This document shows positions 5,928 through 13,601 of a stretch of 14,667 bases of DNA, one piece after another. The position numbers and the translations under genes are program-made. The stretch is taken from positions 1 through 14,667 of the forward strand of contig JALORM010000009.1 of the NCBI GenBank assembly GCA_025458985.1, in the 5' to 3' direction. Numbering within the stretch: position 1 is the first letter of the stretch; each line of letters begins with the position of its first letter. This stretch comes from Paracoccaceae bacterium (GTDB lineage: Bacteria > Pseudomonadota > Alphaproteobacteria > Rhodobacterales > Rhodobacteraceae). Under the pieces are notes generated by a model. That model did no database searches. It saw only the letters and a program-made list of their open reading frames with translations, and was not told the origin of the DNA.

Positions 5928-8093
5928 TCAATGGGCTTCGACACGATCGCTGCGGCGCAGGCGCCGGCGACCGATGAGGAGTTGGAGGCCTATGATCGCA
6001 ACAAGCATCGTGACGATCAGGACAGAGGCATAGGCGATGGCGATGCCGAATTCGCCGTTCTCCACGCGGCCCACGATGAAGCTTGTGGCCATGTTGTAGC
6101 GTGCGGAGACGAGGAAGATGACGGCCGACACCGACGTGATGGCGCGCACGAACGAATAGGTGAGCGCTGCCAGGATCGCAGGACCCAGCAGCGGCAGGAT
6201 GACCCGGCGCAGCGTGGTGGCCGAGTTCGCCCCAAGCATGATCGAGGCCTCGTCCAGCGACTTGTCCAGCTGGCTCATCGCCGCGATGCCGCCGCGTACC
6301 CCGACCGGCATGTTCCGGAAGACGAAGACGATGATCAGGATCAGGCCCGTGCCGGTCAGTTCGATCGGCGGAAAGTTGAAGGCCATCACGTAGGCCACCC
6401 CGATCACGGTTCCCGGAATGGCGAAGCTGAGCATGGTCGAGAACTCGAAGGCGTTCTTGCCGGCGAAGTTCTGCCGCACGAGCAGGTAGGCGGTTGCAAG
6501 GCCGACCGCGGCGGTCAGCGGCGCGGCGATGGCCGAGATGGTGAGCGTGGTGAAGTAGCTGTCCCATGCGGCGCCGGTGAAGTGCACCCCGTTGCGGAAG
6601 ACAACGGCGAAGGCACGGACGTAGTGCTCGACCGTCAGGGTATGGTCATAGCCCCAGAGCTTGACGAAGCTGCCGCCGATGATGAGCGCATAGAGGATGA
6701 GCGTGAAGGCCGCCCAGGGCAGCGCCACGGCATAGCAGGTCCAGCGCAGGCCGTCGTTCAGCGCCGCATGGCGGCCGCTGTCGGCCTTGCCGGTTACCGT
6801 CGCGTAGTTCTTCTTGCCGAGCCATGTGCGCTGCGCGAGGAACGCGCCGAGCGTCAGCGACAAGAGGATCAGCGACAGGATGGCTGCCTTTGCCGGGTCG
6901 GCGACGGTGCCGACGATGGCGAAGTAGATCTCGGTCGACAGGACGTTGAAGTTGCCGCCCAGGACCAGGGGGTTGCCGAAGTCGGCGAGGCTCTCGATGA
7001 ACCCCAGCAGGAAGGCGTTCGCCAGACCCGGCCGCATCAGCGGCAGCGACACGCGGCGGAAGGTCTGCCAGCGGTTGGCATCCAGCGTCTGGCTGGCTTC
7101 CTCCATGCTGGGCGAAACGCCTTCGACGACACCGATCAGGACGAGGAAGGCGATCGGCGTGAACGACAGCATCTGCGCGATCCAGACGCCCCAGAATCCG
7201 TAGAGCCAGCGCGTCTTCTCCCACCCGAACATGTCGGCGAAGAATTCGGTGATCGTTCCCGACCGCCCGAAAAGCAGGATCAGGGCAAGGCCGATCACGA
7301 AGGGCGGCGTGATGATCGGAAGGATCGTCAGCACCCGCAGCAGGCGCTTCGCGGGAAAGGCGGTGCGGGTGAAGATCAGCGCGAAGGCCAGACCAAGCAG
7401 GGTGGTGCCCGTTGCGGTCGCAAGCCCCAGCAGAAGCGAGTTGAGCGCGGCGCCGCAGTAGCCCGACCCGGTCAGGCAGGCCGCCGACCAGACGGAGGGC
7501 GACAGGAACCGCGGCAGGAATTCGGTCACGCCCATCCCCGCGCCGTCGCGGAGTTCAAAGGCGCGGATCAGGATGAAGCTCATCGGATAGAAGACGAAGA
7601 TGCCGACCAGGGCGACGATGGCGCCGACCAGCCCGGTGATGAACGCATCCCCCCGTCCGCGGCCCAGCCCCGAGATTCCTGTTGTCAGCAGGAACAGCAG
7701 CCCGGCTGCCGTGACGAAGGCCCCGGCGCCCATCCCCGGCTGAACCGCGCCGTCAAGCGCATCGAGGCGCGCACGATTGCCGAGGATCAGGAGCCCCTGC
7801 CCCGCCATCAGCGCGAGGCCGGCCGCACCGGCCACGACCAGCCCGCGGGCAAGGGCAAGCTGGCTTTTCGCCAGGACAATGGCGATCAGGGCAAGCGCAA
7901 AGCCGGCAAGCGGCAGCGCAAGCCAGGGGCGGGCATCGACCGCCCAGAGGGCGGCGGGCCGCGATACTGTCGTGATTTCCGTGACCCAGCCGAAGGACCA
8001 GAAGCCCCCCGCGACCATGTACCAGGGCAGCAGGGCATAGCCCGCCAGCCCGACCAGAAGCCAAAGCCCAGCCGTGCGTCGCATTGCATTCAT
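5928..8093 (-). CDS. Fused double ABC importer permease (AfuB/FbpB type, 721 aa)
   Basis: This inner-membrane channel subunit has both permease domains in one chain. The N-terminal 175 residues hold about five hydrophobic segments (near 8-28, 58-76, 84-104, 123-141, 151-177). Two binding-protein-dependent permease domains follow, about 215-425 and 515-710. Each contains the EAA loop that docks on the ATPase: EEASQTLDANRWQTFRR (331-347) and LDEASIMLGANSATTLRR (613-630), each followed by a LPL[ML] and Pro-Gly/Gly-Pro motif. The fused format and long N-terminal extension match AfuB/FbpB-like permeases. The ATG at 8093 was chosen, with 8084 as an alternative; neither has a strong Shine-Dalgarno. 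A hairpin at 8107-8140 separates it from the binding-protein gene. It ends 13 nt before the ATPase start. Confidence 0.93.
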   Translation of the reverse strand: MNAMRRTAGLWLLVGLAGYALLPWYMVAGGFWSFGWVTEITTVSRPAALWAVDARPWLALPLAGFALALIAIVLAKSQLALARGLVVAGAAGLALMAGQGLLILGNRARLDALDGAVQPGMGAGAFVTAAGLLFLLTTGISGLGRGRGDAFITGLVGAIVALVGIFVFYPMSFILIRAFELRDGAGMGVTEFLPRFLSPSVWSAACLTGSGYCGAALNSLLLGLATATGTTLLGLAFALIFTRTAFPAKRLLRVLTILPIITPPFVIGLALILLFGRSGTITEFFADMFGWEKTRWLYGFWGVWIAQMLSFTPIAFLVLIGVVEGVSPSMEEASQTLDANRWQTFRRVSLPLMRPGLANAFLLGFIESLADFGNPLVLGGNFNVLSTEIYFAIVGTVADPAKAAILSLILLSLTLGAFLAQRTWLGKKNYATVTGKADSGRHAALNDGLRWTCYAVALPWAAFTLILYALIIGGSFVKLWGYDHTLTVEHYVRAFAVVFRNGVHFTGAAWDSYFTTLTISAIAAPLTAAVGLATAYLLVRQNFAGKNAFEFSTMLSFAIPGTVIGVAYVMAFNFPPIELTGTGLILIIVFVFRNMPVGVRGGIAAMSQLDKSLDEASIMLGANSATTLRRVILPLLGPAILAALTYSFVRAITSVSAVIFLVSARYNMATSFIVGRVENGEFGIAIAYASVLIVTMLVAIIGLQLLIGRRRLRRSDRVEAH

Positions 8094-8106
8094 CCCGGAA
8101 AGAAAG

Positions 8107-8140
8107 AGCGGCCCGCACCGGGGAGGTGGCACGGGCCGCT
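8107..8140 (-). terminator. Intercistronic stem-loop / partial terminator between binding protein and permease
   Basis: AGCGGCCCG (8107-8115) pairs with CGGGCCGCT (8132-8140), 9 bp, and the 16-nt loop can form an inner CACC/GGTG helix. On the minus strand the stem is followed by CTTTCTTTCC, a broken T run. Such a structure usually lets most transcripts end after, or be protected up to, the binding-protein gene, giving more binding protein than permease. It lies only 10 bp after the stop at 8150. Confidence 0.7.
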
Positions 8141-8149
8141 GTCGGGCAG

Positions 8150-9178
8150 TCACTCTTCGAAGTTGCCGCCCTTGGCCTTCACTTCGGCTTCCCAGCGTTC
8201 CAGCAGACGCTCGCGCGTCTCGGATGCGCCGTAGGTCGCGAAGTCGTAGTCGATCAGCTTGACCGCGGCCATGTCGGGGGCCTCGGGGTCGGTCGCCGCA
8301 CCCGGGTTCGAGGGGATGTTGAACACGCCCACCTCAAGCCCGCGCGACTGCGCTTCGGCCGAGATCACGTATTCGACCCAGGCCTTCGCGGCCTCCATAT
8401 TCGGCGTGCCGTTGATCACGCTCACCGCGCCGACCTCGTAGCCGGTGCCTTCGCAGGGCGAGACGATCTCGACCGGGAAGCCCTGCTTCTTGAGGTTGAC
8501 CATGTCGTGCATGAAGCCCACCGCAACCGTGGTCTCGCCCCGCGCGGCCATCTTGCCAGGGGCAGACCCGGACTTGGTGTGCTGGTTCACGTTGGCGCTG
8601 ATCTCGCCCAGAAGCTGGAACGCCTCGTCCTCGCCGAACAGCTGTACCAGCGTGGCAAGCTGCGTATAGGCGGTGCCCGACGACTGCGGGTTCGACACCG
8701 TCACCTCGCCGCGGTACTCGGGCTTGGCAAGATCGCGCCAGCAGGTCGGCGCGGGAAGGCCTTTCTCGGCCAGGACCTCGGTGTTGTACATCATGCCGAG
8801 AAGGCCGACATGAACGCCAACCGCGCGGCCCTCGGACATCTCGGCCATGTTGCGCGCCCAGCCGAGAAGCCCCGACGTATCGACGCCCGAGGCGACCGTC
8901 AGACCTTCGTTGGCGGCGATCAGGTGGGGGTCGCCCGTGCCGCCCCACCAGACGTCGATCTTCGGGTTGCCGGCTTCGGCGCGGATCTGCGCCAGGACCT
9001 CGCCGGTCGACTTGCGCACCATCGCCACGTCGATTCCGGTGTCGATCTTGAAGTTCTGCGCCATCAGATCGCACCAGGCCTGCTCGTTCGAGCACACCAC
9101 GTTCAGGCTCTGCGCCGACGCCGCACCGGCAGCGAGCGAGGCCGCCAGCGCAAGCGCGCTGACCGTCAGGTATTTCAT
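8150..9178 (-). CDS. Periplasmic substrate-binding protein, AfuA-like (probable sugar-phosphate or related cargo)
   Basis: Captures the cargo in the periplasm and hands it to the permease. Residues 1-22 are a Sec signal peptide with cleavage after ASA. The mature part is a class II type binding fold: LNVVCSNEQAWC, the hinge region DVWWGGTGDPHLI (75-87), and GEVTVSNPQSSGTAYTQLA (157-175), whose Ser/Gly/Thr stretch typically contacts an anion. Ferric-binding FbpA proteins use two adjacent tyrosines near residue 195; none are present. Instead there is MHDMVNLKKQGFPVEIV with His224-Asp225, and Glu248 24 residues after that His. From memory, AfuA, the hexose-phosphate binder, uses a His-Asp pair and a Glu at this spacing. 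A 2-aminoethylphosphonate-type cargo remains possible. The ATG at 9178 has AAGGGAGGA 5 nt upstream. Confidence 0.9.
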   Translation of the reverse strand: MKYLTVSALALAASLAAGAASAQSLNVVCSNEQAWCDLMAQNFKIDTGIDVAMVRKSTGEVLAQIRAEAGNPKIDVWWGGTGDPHLIAANEGLTVASGVDTSGLLGWARNMAEMSEGRAVGVHVGLLGMMYNTEVLAEKGLPAPTCWRDLAKPEYRGEVTVSNPQSSGTAYTQLATLVQLFGEDEAFQLLGEISANVNQHTKSGSAPGKMAARGETTVAVGFMHDMVNLKKQGFPVEIVSPCEGTGYEVGAVSVINGTPNMEAAKAWVEYVISAEAQSRGLEVGVFNIPSNPGAATDPEAPDMAAVKLIDYDFATYGASETRERLLERWEAEVKAKGGNFEE

Positions 9179-9399
9179 CTCTGTCCTCCCTTGCCGACCG
9201 CCAATCTCCGGCGGCCCTCGGCGATTACTGGCACAAGGCCGCGCCGCCCCGCGAGGCCGGGCACGTTAACCACCTGTCCACGGATGGGCCATTTGATGAA
9301 CTGTGTTACAAAATCCCAATCCCGCGATAACCGCTGAAACCTGATACCGTTTGCGGCGCCGGGCGGTTGCGCCATGATGCCGGCGGGAGGATGCAGGCG
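9179..9399. promoter_or_regulatory. Divergent control region between the importer and the regulator operon
   Basis: These 221 bp separate the minus-strand binding-protein gene from the plus-strand response regulator and must hold both promoters and, by analogy with OmpR-type systems, the regulator's binding sites. The ribosome site of the binding-protein gene is at 9184-9192 (minus) and that of the regulator, GGGAGG, at 9385-9390. The AT-richer core TTGATGAACTGTGTTACAAA (9293-9312) is the likeliest promoter or operator zone. Possible half-sites are GTTAAC (9265-9270) and TGTTACA. I cannot define the exact operators. Confidence 0.55.
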
Positions 9400-10155
9400 A
9401 TGGAAGACGCTTCCACCAAGGCGCACGGCTTGCCGTCCGGCGAAGGCCCCGTCGTCGCGATCATCGACGACGATGCCGACCTCCGCATGACCGTTGCGGC
9501 GCTTCTGGCCGAAAACGGCTTCGTTCCTCTGCCGCTTCCCGATGGCTCTTCGTTCCTCGCCCTCGGCCAGCGGCCGCGCGTCGACCTGGCCCTGATCGAC
9601 CTCAGGCTCAGGGGCGAGAACGGCCTGGCGCTGGCGATCCGCATCCGCGAGACGCTGGGTCTTCCGGTGGTGATGCTGACCGGACGCGGCGACGAGATGG
9701 ACAAGATCATCGGGCTCGAGACCGGGGCCGACGACTACATGATGAAGCCCTTCAACCCGCGCGAGCTGATCGCGCGGCTGCGCGCGGTGCTGCGGCGCTC
9801 GGGCCATCCCGCGATGCTGCCGCCCGACCGCAGTTCAAGCACGATCCGTGCCTTCGGCCGGCTGCGGCTGGACCAGACCCGGCGCGAGCTTCTCGGCCCC
9901 GACGGATCCGAGATTCCGCTGACCAACGCCGAGTATCGGCTTCTGGACTACTTCCTGCGCAATCCCGACCGCGTCATCCCCCGGACCGAACTGCTGGCCG
10001 AACTGGGCAACGACCTGTCGCAGTACATGGACCGCACCATCGACGTGCTGATCCTGCGGCTGCGTCGCAAGGTGGAAGCCGTTCCGTCCAAGCCCGTGCA
10101 TCTGCAGACGCGCCGCGGACAGGGCTATATCTTCGTGACGAGCGCCCTGCCATGA
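9400..10155 (+). CDS. OmpR/PhoB-family response regulator
   Basis: A DNA-binding output protein, 251 aa. The receiver domain (about 17-132) has acidic pocket Asp23-Asp25, phospho-acceptor Asp67 (LALIDLRL), conserved Thr94 (VVMLTGRGDE) and Lys117 (YMMKPFNP). The C-terminal winged helix (about 150-248) has the recognition helix near DRTIDVLILRLRRKVE (211-226) and the wing RRGQGYIF. ATG 9400 was chosen because GGGAGG (9385-9390) is 9 nt upstream; ATG 9391 touches that site and TTG 9367 has none. The stop overlaps the kinase start (ATGA), so the two are translated together. It very probably controls the divergent importer across the 221-bp shared region. Confidence 0.93.
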   Translation: MEDASTKAHGLPSGEGPVVAIIDDDADLRMTVAALLAENGFVPLPLPDGSSFLALGQRPRVDLALIDLRLRGENGLALAIRIRETLGLPVVMLTGRGDEMDKIIGLETGADDYMMKPFNPRELIARLRAVLRRSGHPAMLPPDRSSSTIRAFGRLRLDQTRRELLGPDGSEIPLTNAEYRLLDYFLRNPDRVIPRTELLAELGNDLSQYMDRTIDVLILRLRRKVEAVPSKPVHLQTRRGQGYIFVTSALP

Positions 10156-12623
10156 CCCGTCTGTCGGTGCGGGCGCGGCTGAACCTCGCGCTCGCGCTGC
10201 TCGCGCTTGCCGTCCTCACGGTCGGCGCGATTGCCTGGGGTGCGCTGACCCGCGGGGCAGACCGGCTCGAGCTTCTGCACAGCGAAACGCTGAGCGGCGT
10301 CGAACAGGCACTGACCCTGTCGCGCCAGGCAGCCGACCTTGCGACGCTTGCCCCCTACCTCCTGACGCTCGACAGCCCGTTCCGCATCGACAACCAGGGG
10401 CGTGCCGCGACCGCGCTTGTCGACGACATCGCCGCCGGTCTGCCTCCCGACGCGCCGCTGCAGGCGCAACTCGCCGACACGCGCCGGGCGATCGCCGATG
10501 TCGTCCGCGAAACCATGCTGCGCGCCCGGCTGCGCGATCAGGTCCTGCGCCTGAACGGCGAGCTTGCCGCCATCGAGCGCCGGGCCGCTGCCCTGTCGGC
10601 ACGGCCCGCCGCCGCGCTGGCCGAACGCCAGGACTGGCTGGCGACACAGCGCATCGCCGCCGCCCTGCTTGCGGCCGGCCGGGCCGAGAACCTGATCGGC
10701 GTGGGCGAGTTCCAGCGGGAGTACACCCTCCTTTCGGCCCGCCTGGCGGAATCGCGGCCAGACCACGGGACGGCCGAACTCGCCCGGCTTTCCGCGATCG
10801 CCGAGGGCGCGCGGGGGCTCTTCGAGCTGCGCCGGCAGGACCTGGCACGACAGATCGGCGCCGAATCCGCGCTGGTGCGAATCCGCCTCGGCGCCGCCGC
10901 GGTCACGGCCTATTCCGCAACGCGGGTGGCCGAGGCGCAGGCGACCATCGCGACCGAACGCGCCAGCACGACGACCGCGATCGCCTGGGCCAAGTCGACC
11001 ATCCTGCTGGTCGGTCTGGGCAGCGCGGCCCTTGCCCTCGCGGCGGCCGTCTACGTGTCCGGCCACGTCACCGCCAACCTGCGCGCGATCTCGGACGCCA
11101 TGATGCGGCTTGCCTCGGGCGACCGGTCCAGCCGCCTGCCCCGCGGCGAGGGGCGCGGCGACGAGATCGGCAAGCTGTTCCACGCCTTCCGGATCTTTCG
11201 GGCCAATGCCCTTCGGCTTGACCGGTCGCACCGGCAGACCGCGCAGCGCACGGCGCTTTACGAGAACATGATGGCGGGCATCAGCGACGGGGTCGCGATC
11301 CTGTCCGACCACGGCCAGATCGTGACCGGCAATGACCGGCTTGCCCAGGTTCTCCGGATCGATCCGGCGCAGCTCAAGGGACGGCCGCTGTTCGCCGAGG
11401 TTGTTGCGGCCGCCGGCTGGAGCCGGGCGGACCTGCACGGCGACGTCGCGAACCTGTCGCTGCCCGACGGGGCCCAGGCCGAGCTGCGGCGCAGCCGCCT
11501 GCCCAGCGGCGGCGAGGTCGTCCTGATCTCGGACGCGACCGAGCGTCGCCAGGTCGAGGAACGGCTCAGCCAGATCCAGCGGATCGAGGCGCTGGGCAAG
11601 GTGTCGGGCGAGGTCGCGCACGACTTCGGCAACATCCTGTCGACCGTTTCGGGCAGCCTGCACCTGATGGAGAACGCCCCCGCCGAGAGGCAGGCGGTGC
11701 TGCGCCAGACGATCGCCTCGGCGGTCGACATCGGCATGTCGCTGACCGGTCGCCTTTTGTCCTTCGCCCGACGGCAGCACCTGGAACCCGAGGTGATCGA
11801 CCTTCCCGCGCTGGTCGAAGGCATGGCCGACCTGGTCGGCTTCGCGCTCCGCGACGAGGTCGAGCTCGAGATCCGCGCCGCGCCCGGACCGCTGCCGATC
11901 CGGGTGGACCCCGGGCAGCTCGAAAGCGCCATCCTGAACCTGTGCCTGAATGCCGGGCAGGCGATCGAGGGCCCGGGGCGGGTCGTGCTGTCGGTCAGGC
12001 GCGATGGCAGCCAGGCGGTGATCGAGGTCGCCGACACCGGCATCGGCATGTCCCCCGAGGTCCTGGCGCATGCGATGGAGCCCTTCTTCACCGCGCGACC
12101 GGACGGAACCGGGACCGGCCTCGGGCTGGCCATGGTCTACGGCTTCATCCGTCAGTCGGGCGGTGACGTCGACATCGCGTCGACCCCCGGCGAGGGTACG
12201 ACCGTCCGGCTCAGCCTGCCGCTGCACGCTGCGCCGCAGCCGAAGCTCCCCCGTCTCGGGGCAGTGCTGCTGGTCGAGGACGACGCCGCCGAGCGGACGG
12301 TTGCCACGGCGCTGATGTCCGCTGCCGCCACGAGCCTGGACGTCGCCGGCGACGCGACCGAGGCGATGGCGCGGATCCACCGGCCCATCGACCTCATCGC
12401 AACCGACCTGTCGCTGCACGGGCAGGTCGAAGGCTGGCGCCTTGCCGAAGCCGCGCTGACGCGCTGGCCGCAGGCCCGTGCCCTCATCGTATCCGGACAC
12501 CTGCCCGAGACCGATCCCCTTTCGTCCCGCTTTCCGGGACGCACCGCGACCCTGGCCAAGCCGCTCACGGCCGACGCGCTGGCCGCGGCCCTGTCCAGAA
12601 TGAACCACTTCCAGGAGCAATGA
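10152..12623 (+). CDS. Membrane-bound hybrid sensor histidine kinase with C-terminal receiver
   Basis: Senses a periplasmic cue and signals to the adjacent regulator. In the 823-aa protein, TM1 is about 9-32. A helical periplasmic sensor domain spans about 33-278, followed by TM2 about 282-304, HAMP about 305-360 and a degenerate PAS-like segment about 365-465. The dimerisation/phosphotransfer helix has H-box VSGEVAHDFGN with His490. The ATPase domain has N-box LNLCLNAGQ (Asn600), G1 DTGIGM (628-633), F-box PFFTA and G2 GTGTGLGL (652-659). A receiver domain (703-815) has VEDD (708-711), probable acceptor Asp752, Ser781 and Lys803. No Hpt domain is present, so how the receiver links to the separate OmpR-type regulator is unclear; it may be a phosphate sink. 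The architecture recalls kinases paired with AfuABC/Pgt-type phosphorylated-compound importers. Confidence 0.93.
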   Translation: MTRLSVRARLNLALALLALAVLTVGAIAWGALTRGADRLELLHSETLSGVEQALTLSRQAADLATLAPYLLTLDSPFRIDNQGRAATALVDDIAAGLPPDAPLQAQLADTRRAIADVVRETMLRARLRDQVLRLNGELAAIERRAAALSARPAAALAERQDWLATQRIAAALLAAGRAENLIGVGEFQREYTLLSARLAESRPDHGTAELARLSAIAEGARGLFELRRQDLARQIGAESALVRIRLGAAAVTAYSATRVAEAQATIATERASTTTAIAWAKSTILLVGLGSAALALAAAVYVSGHVTANLRAISDAMMRLASGDRSSRLPRGEGRGDEIGKLFHAFRIFRANALRLDRSHRQTAQRTALYENMMAGISDGVAILSDHGQIVTGNDRLAQVLRIDPAQLKGRPLFAEVVAAAGWSRADLHGDVANLSLPDGAQAELRRSRLPSGGEVVLISDATERRQVEERLSQIQRIEALGKVSGEVAHDFGNILSTVSGSLHLMENAPAERQAVLRQTIASAVDIGMSLTGRLLSFARRQHLEPEVIDLPALVEGMADLVGFALRDEVELEIRAAPGPLPIRVDPGQLESAILNLCLNAGQAIEGPGRVVLSVRRDGSQAVIEVADTGIGMSPEVLAHAMEPFFTARPDGTGTGLGLAMVYGFIRQSGGDVDIASTPGEGTTVRLSLPLHAAPQPKLPRLGAVLLVEDDAAERTVATALMSAAATSLDVAGDATEAMARIHRPIDLIATDLSLHGQVEGWRLAEAALTRWPQARALIVSGHLPETDPLSSRFPGRTATLAKPLTADALAAALSRMNHFQEQ

Positions 12624-13240
12624 TGACCGCCCTGCCAGACCGCCTTCCCAAGGCGATTCTCTTCGACTGCGACGGAACCCTTCTGCTGACCGCCGACCTG
12701 CATTATTCGGCCATCTCGGGCGCGGCCGCGCGCCAGGGCGTGGTGATGCCCCGCGACTGGTACATGGCGCTCACCGGGTTGGACCGGACCGATCTCTACC
12801 GTCGATTTGCCGCCGACTTCGGCGTCGCCCCCGACATGGACAGGCTGGTCACCGAGAGCATCGCGCTCACCGTCGAGGCGGCCGGGCAGGCGCGGCTCAA
12901 CCCGCCGGTTGCGGCCCTGGCGGGGCGCATGGCAGGCCGGCTGCCCATCGCCGTCGTGACGAACAGCGAACGAGCGATCGTGACGGCCGTCCTGACCGCG
13001 ACGGGGCTCATCTCGCTTTTTGACGCGGTGGTGCCGCGCGAGGACGCACGCGCGCCGAAGCCTGCGCCGGACCTCTTCCTCGTGGCGGCGCGGCGGCTTG
13101 GCATCGCCGCCGAGGATTGCCTGGTGCTGGAAGACAGCGCCCAGGGTCTCGAGGCCGCACGCCGCGCGGGCATGCGCTGCGTCGATGTCCGCGACGCGGA
13201 CTCGCTCGACCGCGTCGCGCGGCTGGACCTCGCGGCCTGA
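12623..13240 (+). CDS. HAD-superfamily phosphatase (subfamily IA, phosphoglycolate phosphatase/beta-phosphoglucomutase-like)
   Basis: Hydrolyses or rearranges a phosphorylated metabolite in the cytoplasm; 205 aa. Motif I is FDCDGTL (Asp15 nucleophile, Asp17 acid/base), motif II VVTNSER (Thr113), motif III Lys146 in APKPAPD, and motif IV LEDSAQG (Glu170, Asp171). All are intact. An alpha-helical cap (about 24-95) follows motif I, as in sugar-phosphatases and beta-phosphoglucomutase; the TGL segment fits this class. ATG 12623 is chosen because AGGAG (12613-12617) is 5 nt upstream; ATG 12620 is only 2 nt from it. The start overlaps the kinase stop, so it is co-translated with the sensor genes. 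The context suggests it processes the phosphate ester brought in by the divergent importer. Confidence 0.92.
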   Translation: MTALPDRLPKAILFDCDGTLLLTADLHYSAISGAAARQGVVMPRDWYMALTGLDRTDLYRRFAADFGVAPDMDRLVTESIALTVEAAGQARLNPPVAALAGRMAGRLPIAVVTNSERAIVTAVLTATGLISLFDAVVPREDARAPKPAPDLFLVAARRLGIAAEDCLVLEDSAQGLEAARRAGMRCVDVRDADSLDRVARLDLAA

Positions 13241-13285
13241 GGCGACTCCATAAGGAATTTCCATAACTTCATGCCGCCGCCGCCC

Positions 13286-13299
13286 GGTACATCGGTACC
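13286..13299. promoter_or_regulatory. GGTAC-ATCG-GTACC inverted repeat, possible operator
   Basis: Five-bp arms separated by four bases lie 46 bp after the HAD stop and about 30 bp upstream of the candidate 80-aa ORF. A TTGACA hexamer follows at 13305-13310, but it is too close to the ATG at 13329 to be that gene's -35 unless initiation is elsewhere. Weak evidence only. Confidence 0.25.
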
Positions 13300-13328
13300 A
13301 ACACTTGACAGAATGCGGGGGCAGGCAA

Positions 13329-13571
13329 ATGGAAGGCAACAACGTCGAGGCAAGCGCCTGTGCTCCTGCCGACCGCACGTGCGCGCGTGTCGGCGCCACG
13401 GGGCGCGACGTCGCTTCGGACAGGCGGGGCAGCATCGTCCGCGCGTACCTCCAACGCCTCCGGCCGGGGGACGCGGACGGCGGCAAGAGCCGCGCGCCCG
13501 TCACCTCCATGCCGATCGCAGACGCCGCGGGCGGGATGCGCCCCTTCCTGCTCGAGGGGGTCTGCCCCTGA
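13329..13571 (+). CDS. Possible 80-aa hypothetical protein
   Basis: I do not recognise it. The ATG at 13329 has GGGGGCAGG upstream (GGGGG at 13317-13321). Codon third positions are mostly G or C, as in the neighbouring genes. The predicted product is polar and Ala/Arg/Gly-rich, with an Arg-rich centre (DRRGSIVRAYLQRLRPGDAD) and two cysteines near the N-terminus, and no signal or membrane segment. A perfect hairpin begins at the stop codon, which supports a transcript end here. A non-coding transcript or spurious ORF is equally possible. Confidence 0.35.
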   Translation: MEGNNVEASACAPADRTCARVGATGRDVASDRRGSIVRAYLQRLRPGDADGGKSRAPVTSMPIADAAGGMRPFLLEGVCP

Positions 13572-13601
13572 TCGCCTTTCCTGCTGTCGCCGAAAGGCGA
13601 T
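13571..13601 (+). terminator. 10-bp perfect hairpin at the stop of the 80-aa ORF
   Basis: ATCGCCTTTC (13571-13580) pairs with GAAAGGCGAT (13592-13601) around an 11-nt loop. It starts on the last base of the TGA stop of the candidate small ORF. The following bases GGCAGTCCCATT have no T run, so it is terminator-like or an mRNA-stabilising end rather than a canonical intrinsic terminator. Confidence 0.5.

Noticed and set aside
5709..8234. 841-codon plus-strand open frame
   Set aside because: It is antisense to the permease, whose EAA loops and membrane segments are unambiguous. The frame stays open only because of high GC, and its product is low-complexity Asp/Arg/Gln/Glu.
8150..9178. Binding protein as a ferric-iron FbpA
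   Set aside because: The superfamily match is compatible, but the adjacent tyrosine pair that binds Fe(III) is missing and His-Asp/Glu residues recall AfuA instead.
10125..12620. 831-codon minus-strand open frame
   Set aside because: It is antisense to the sensor kinase, which has every expected motif; this is a GC-driven shadow frame.
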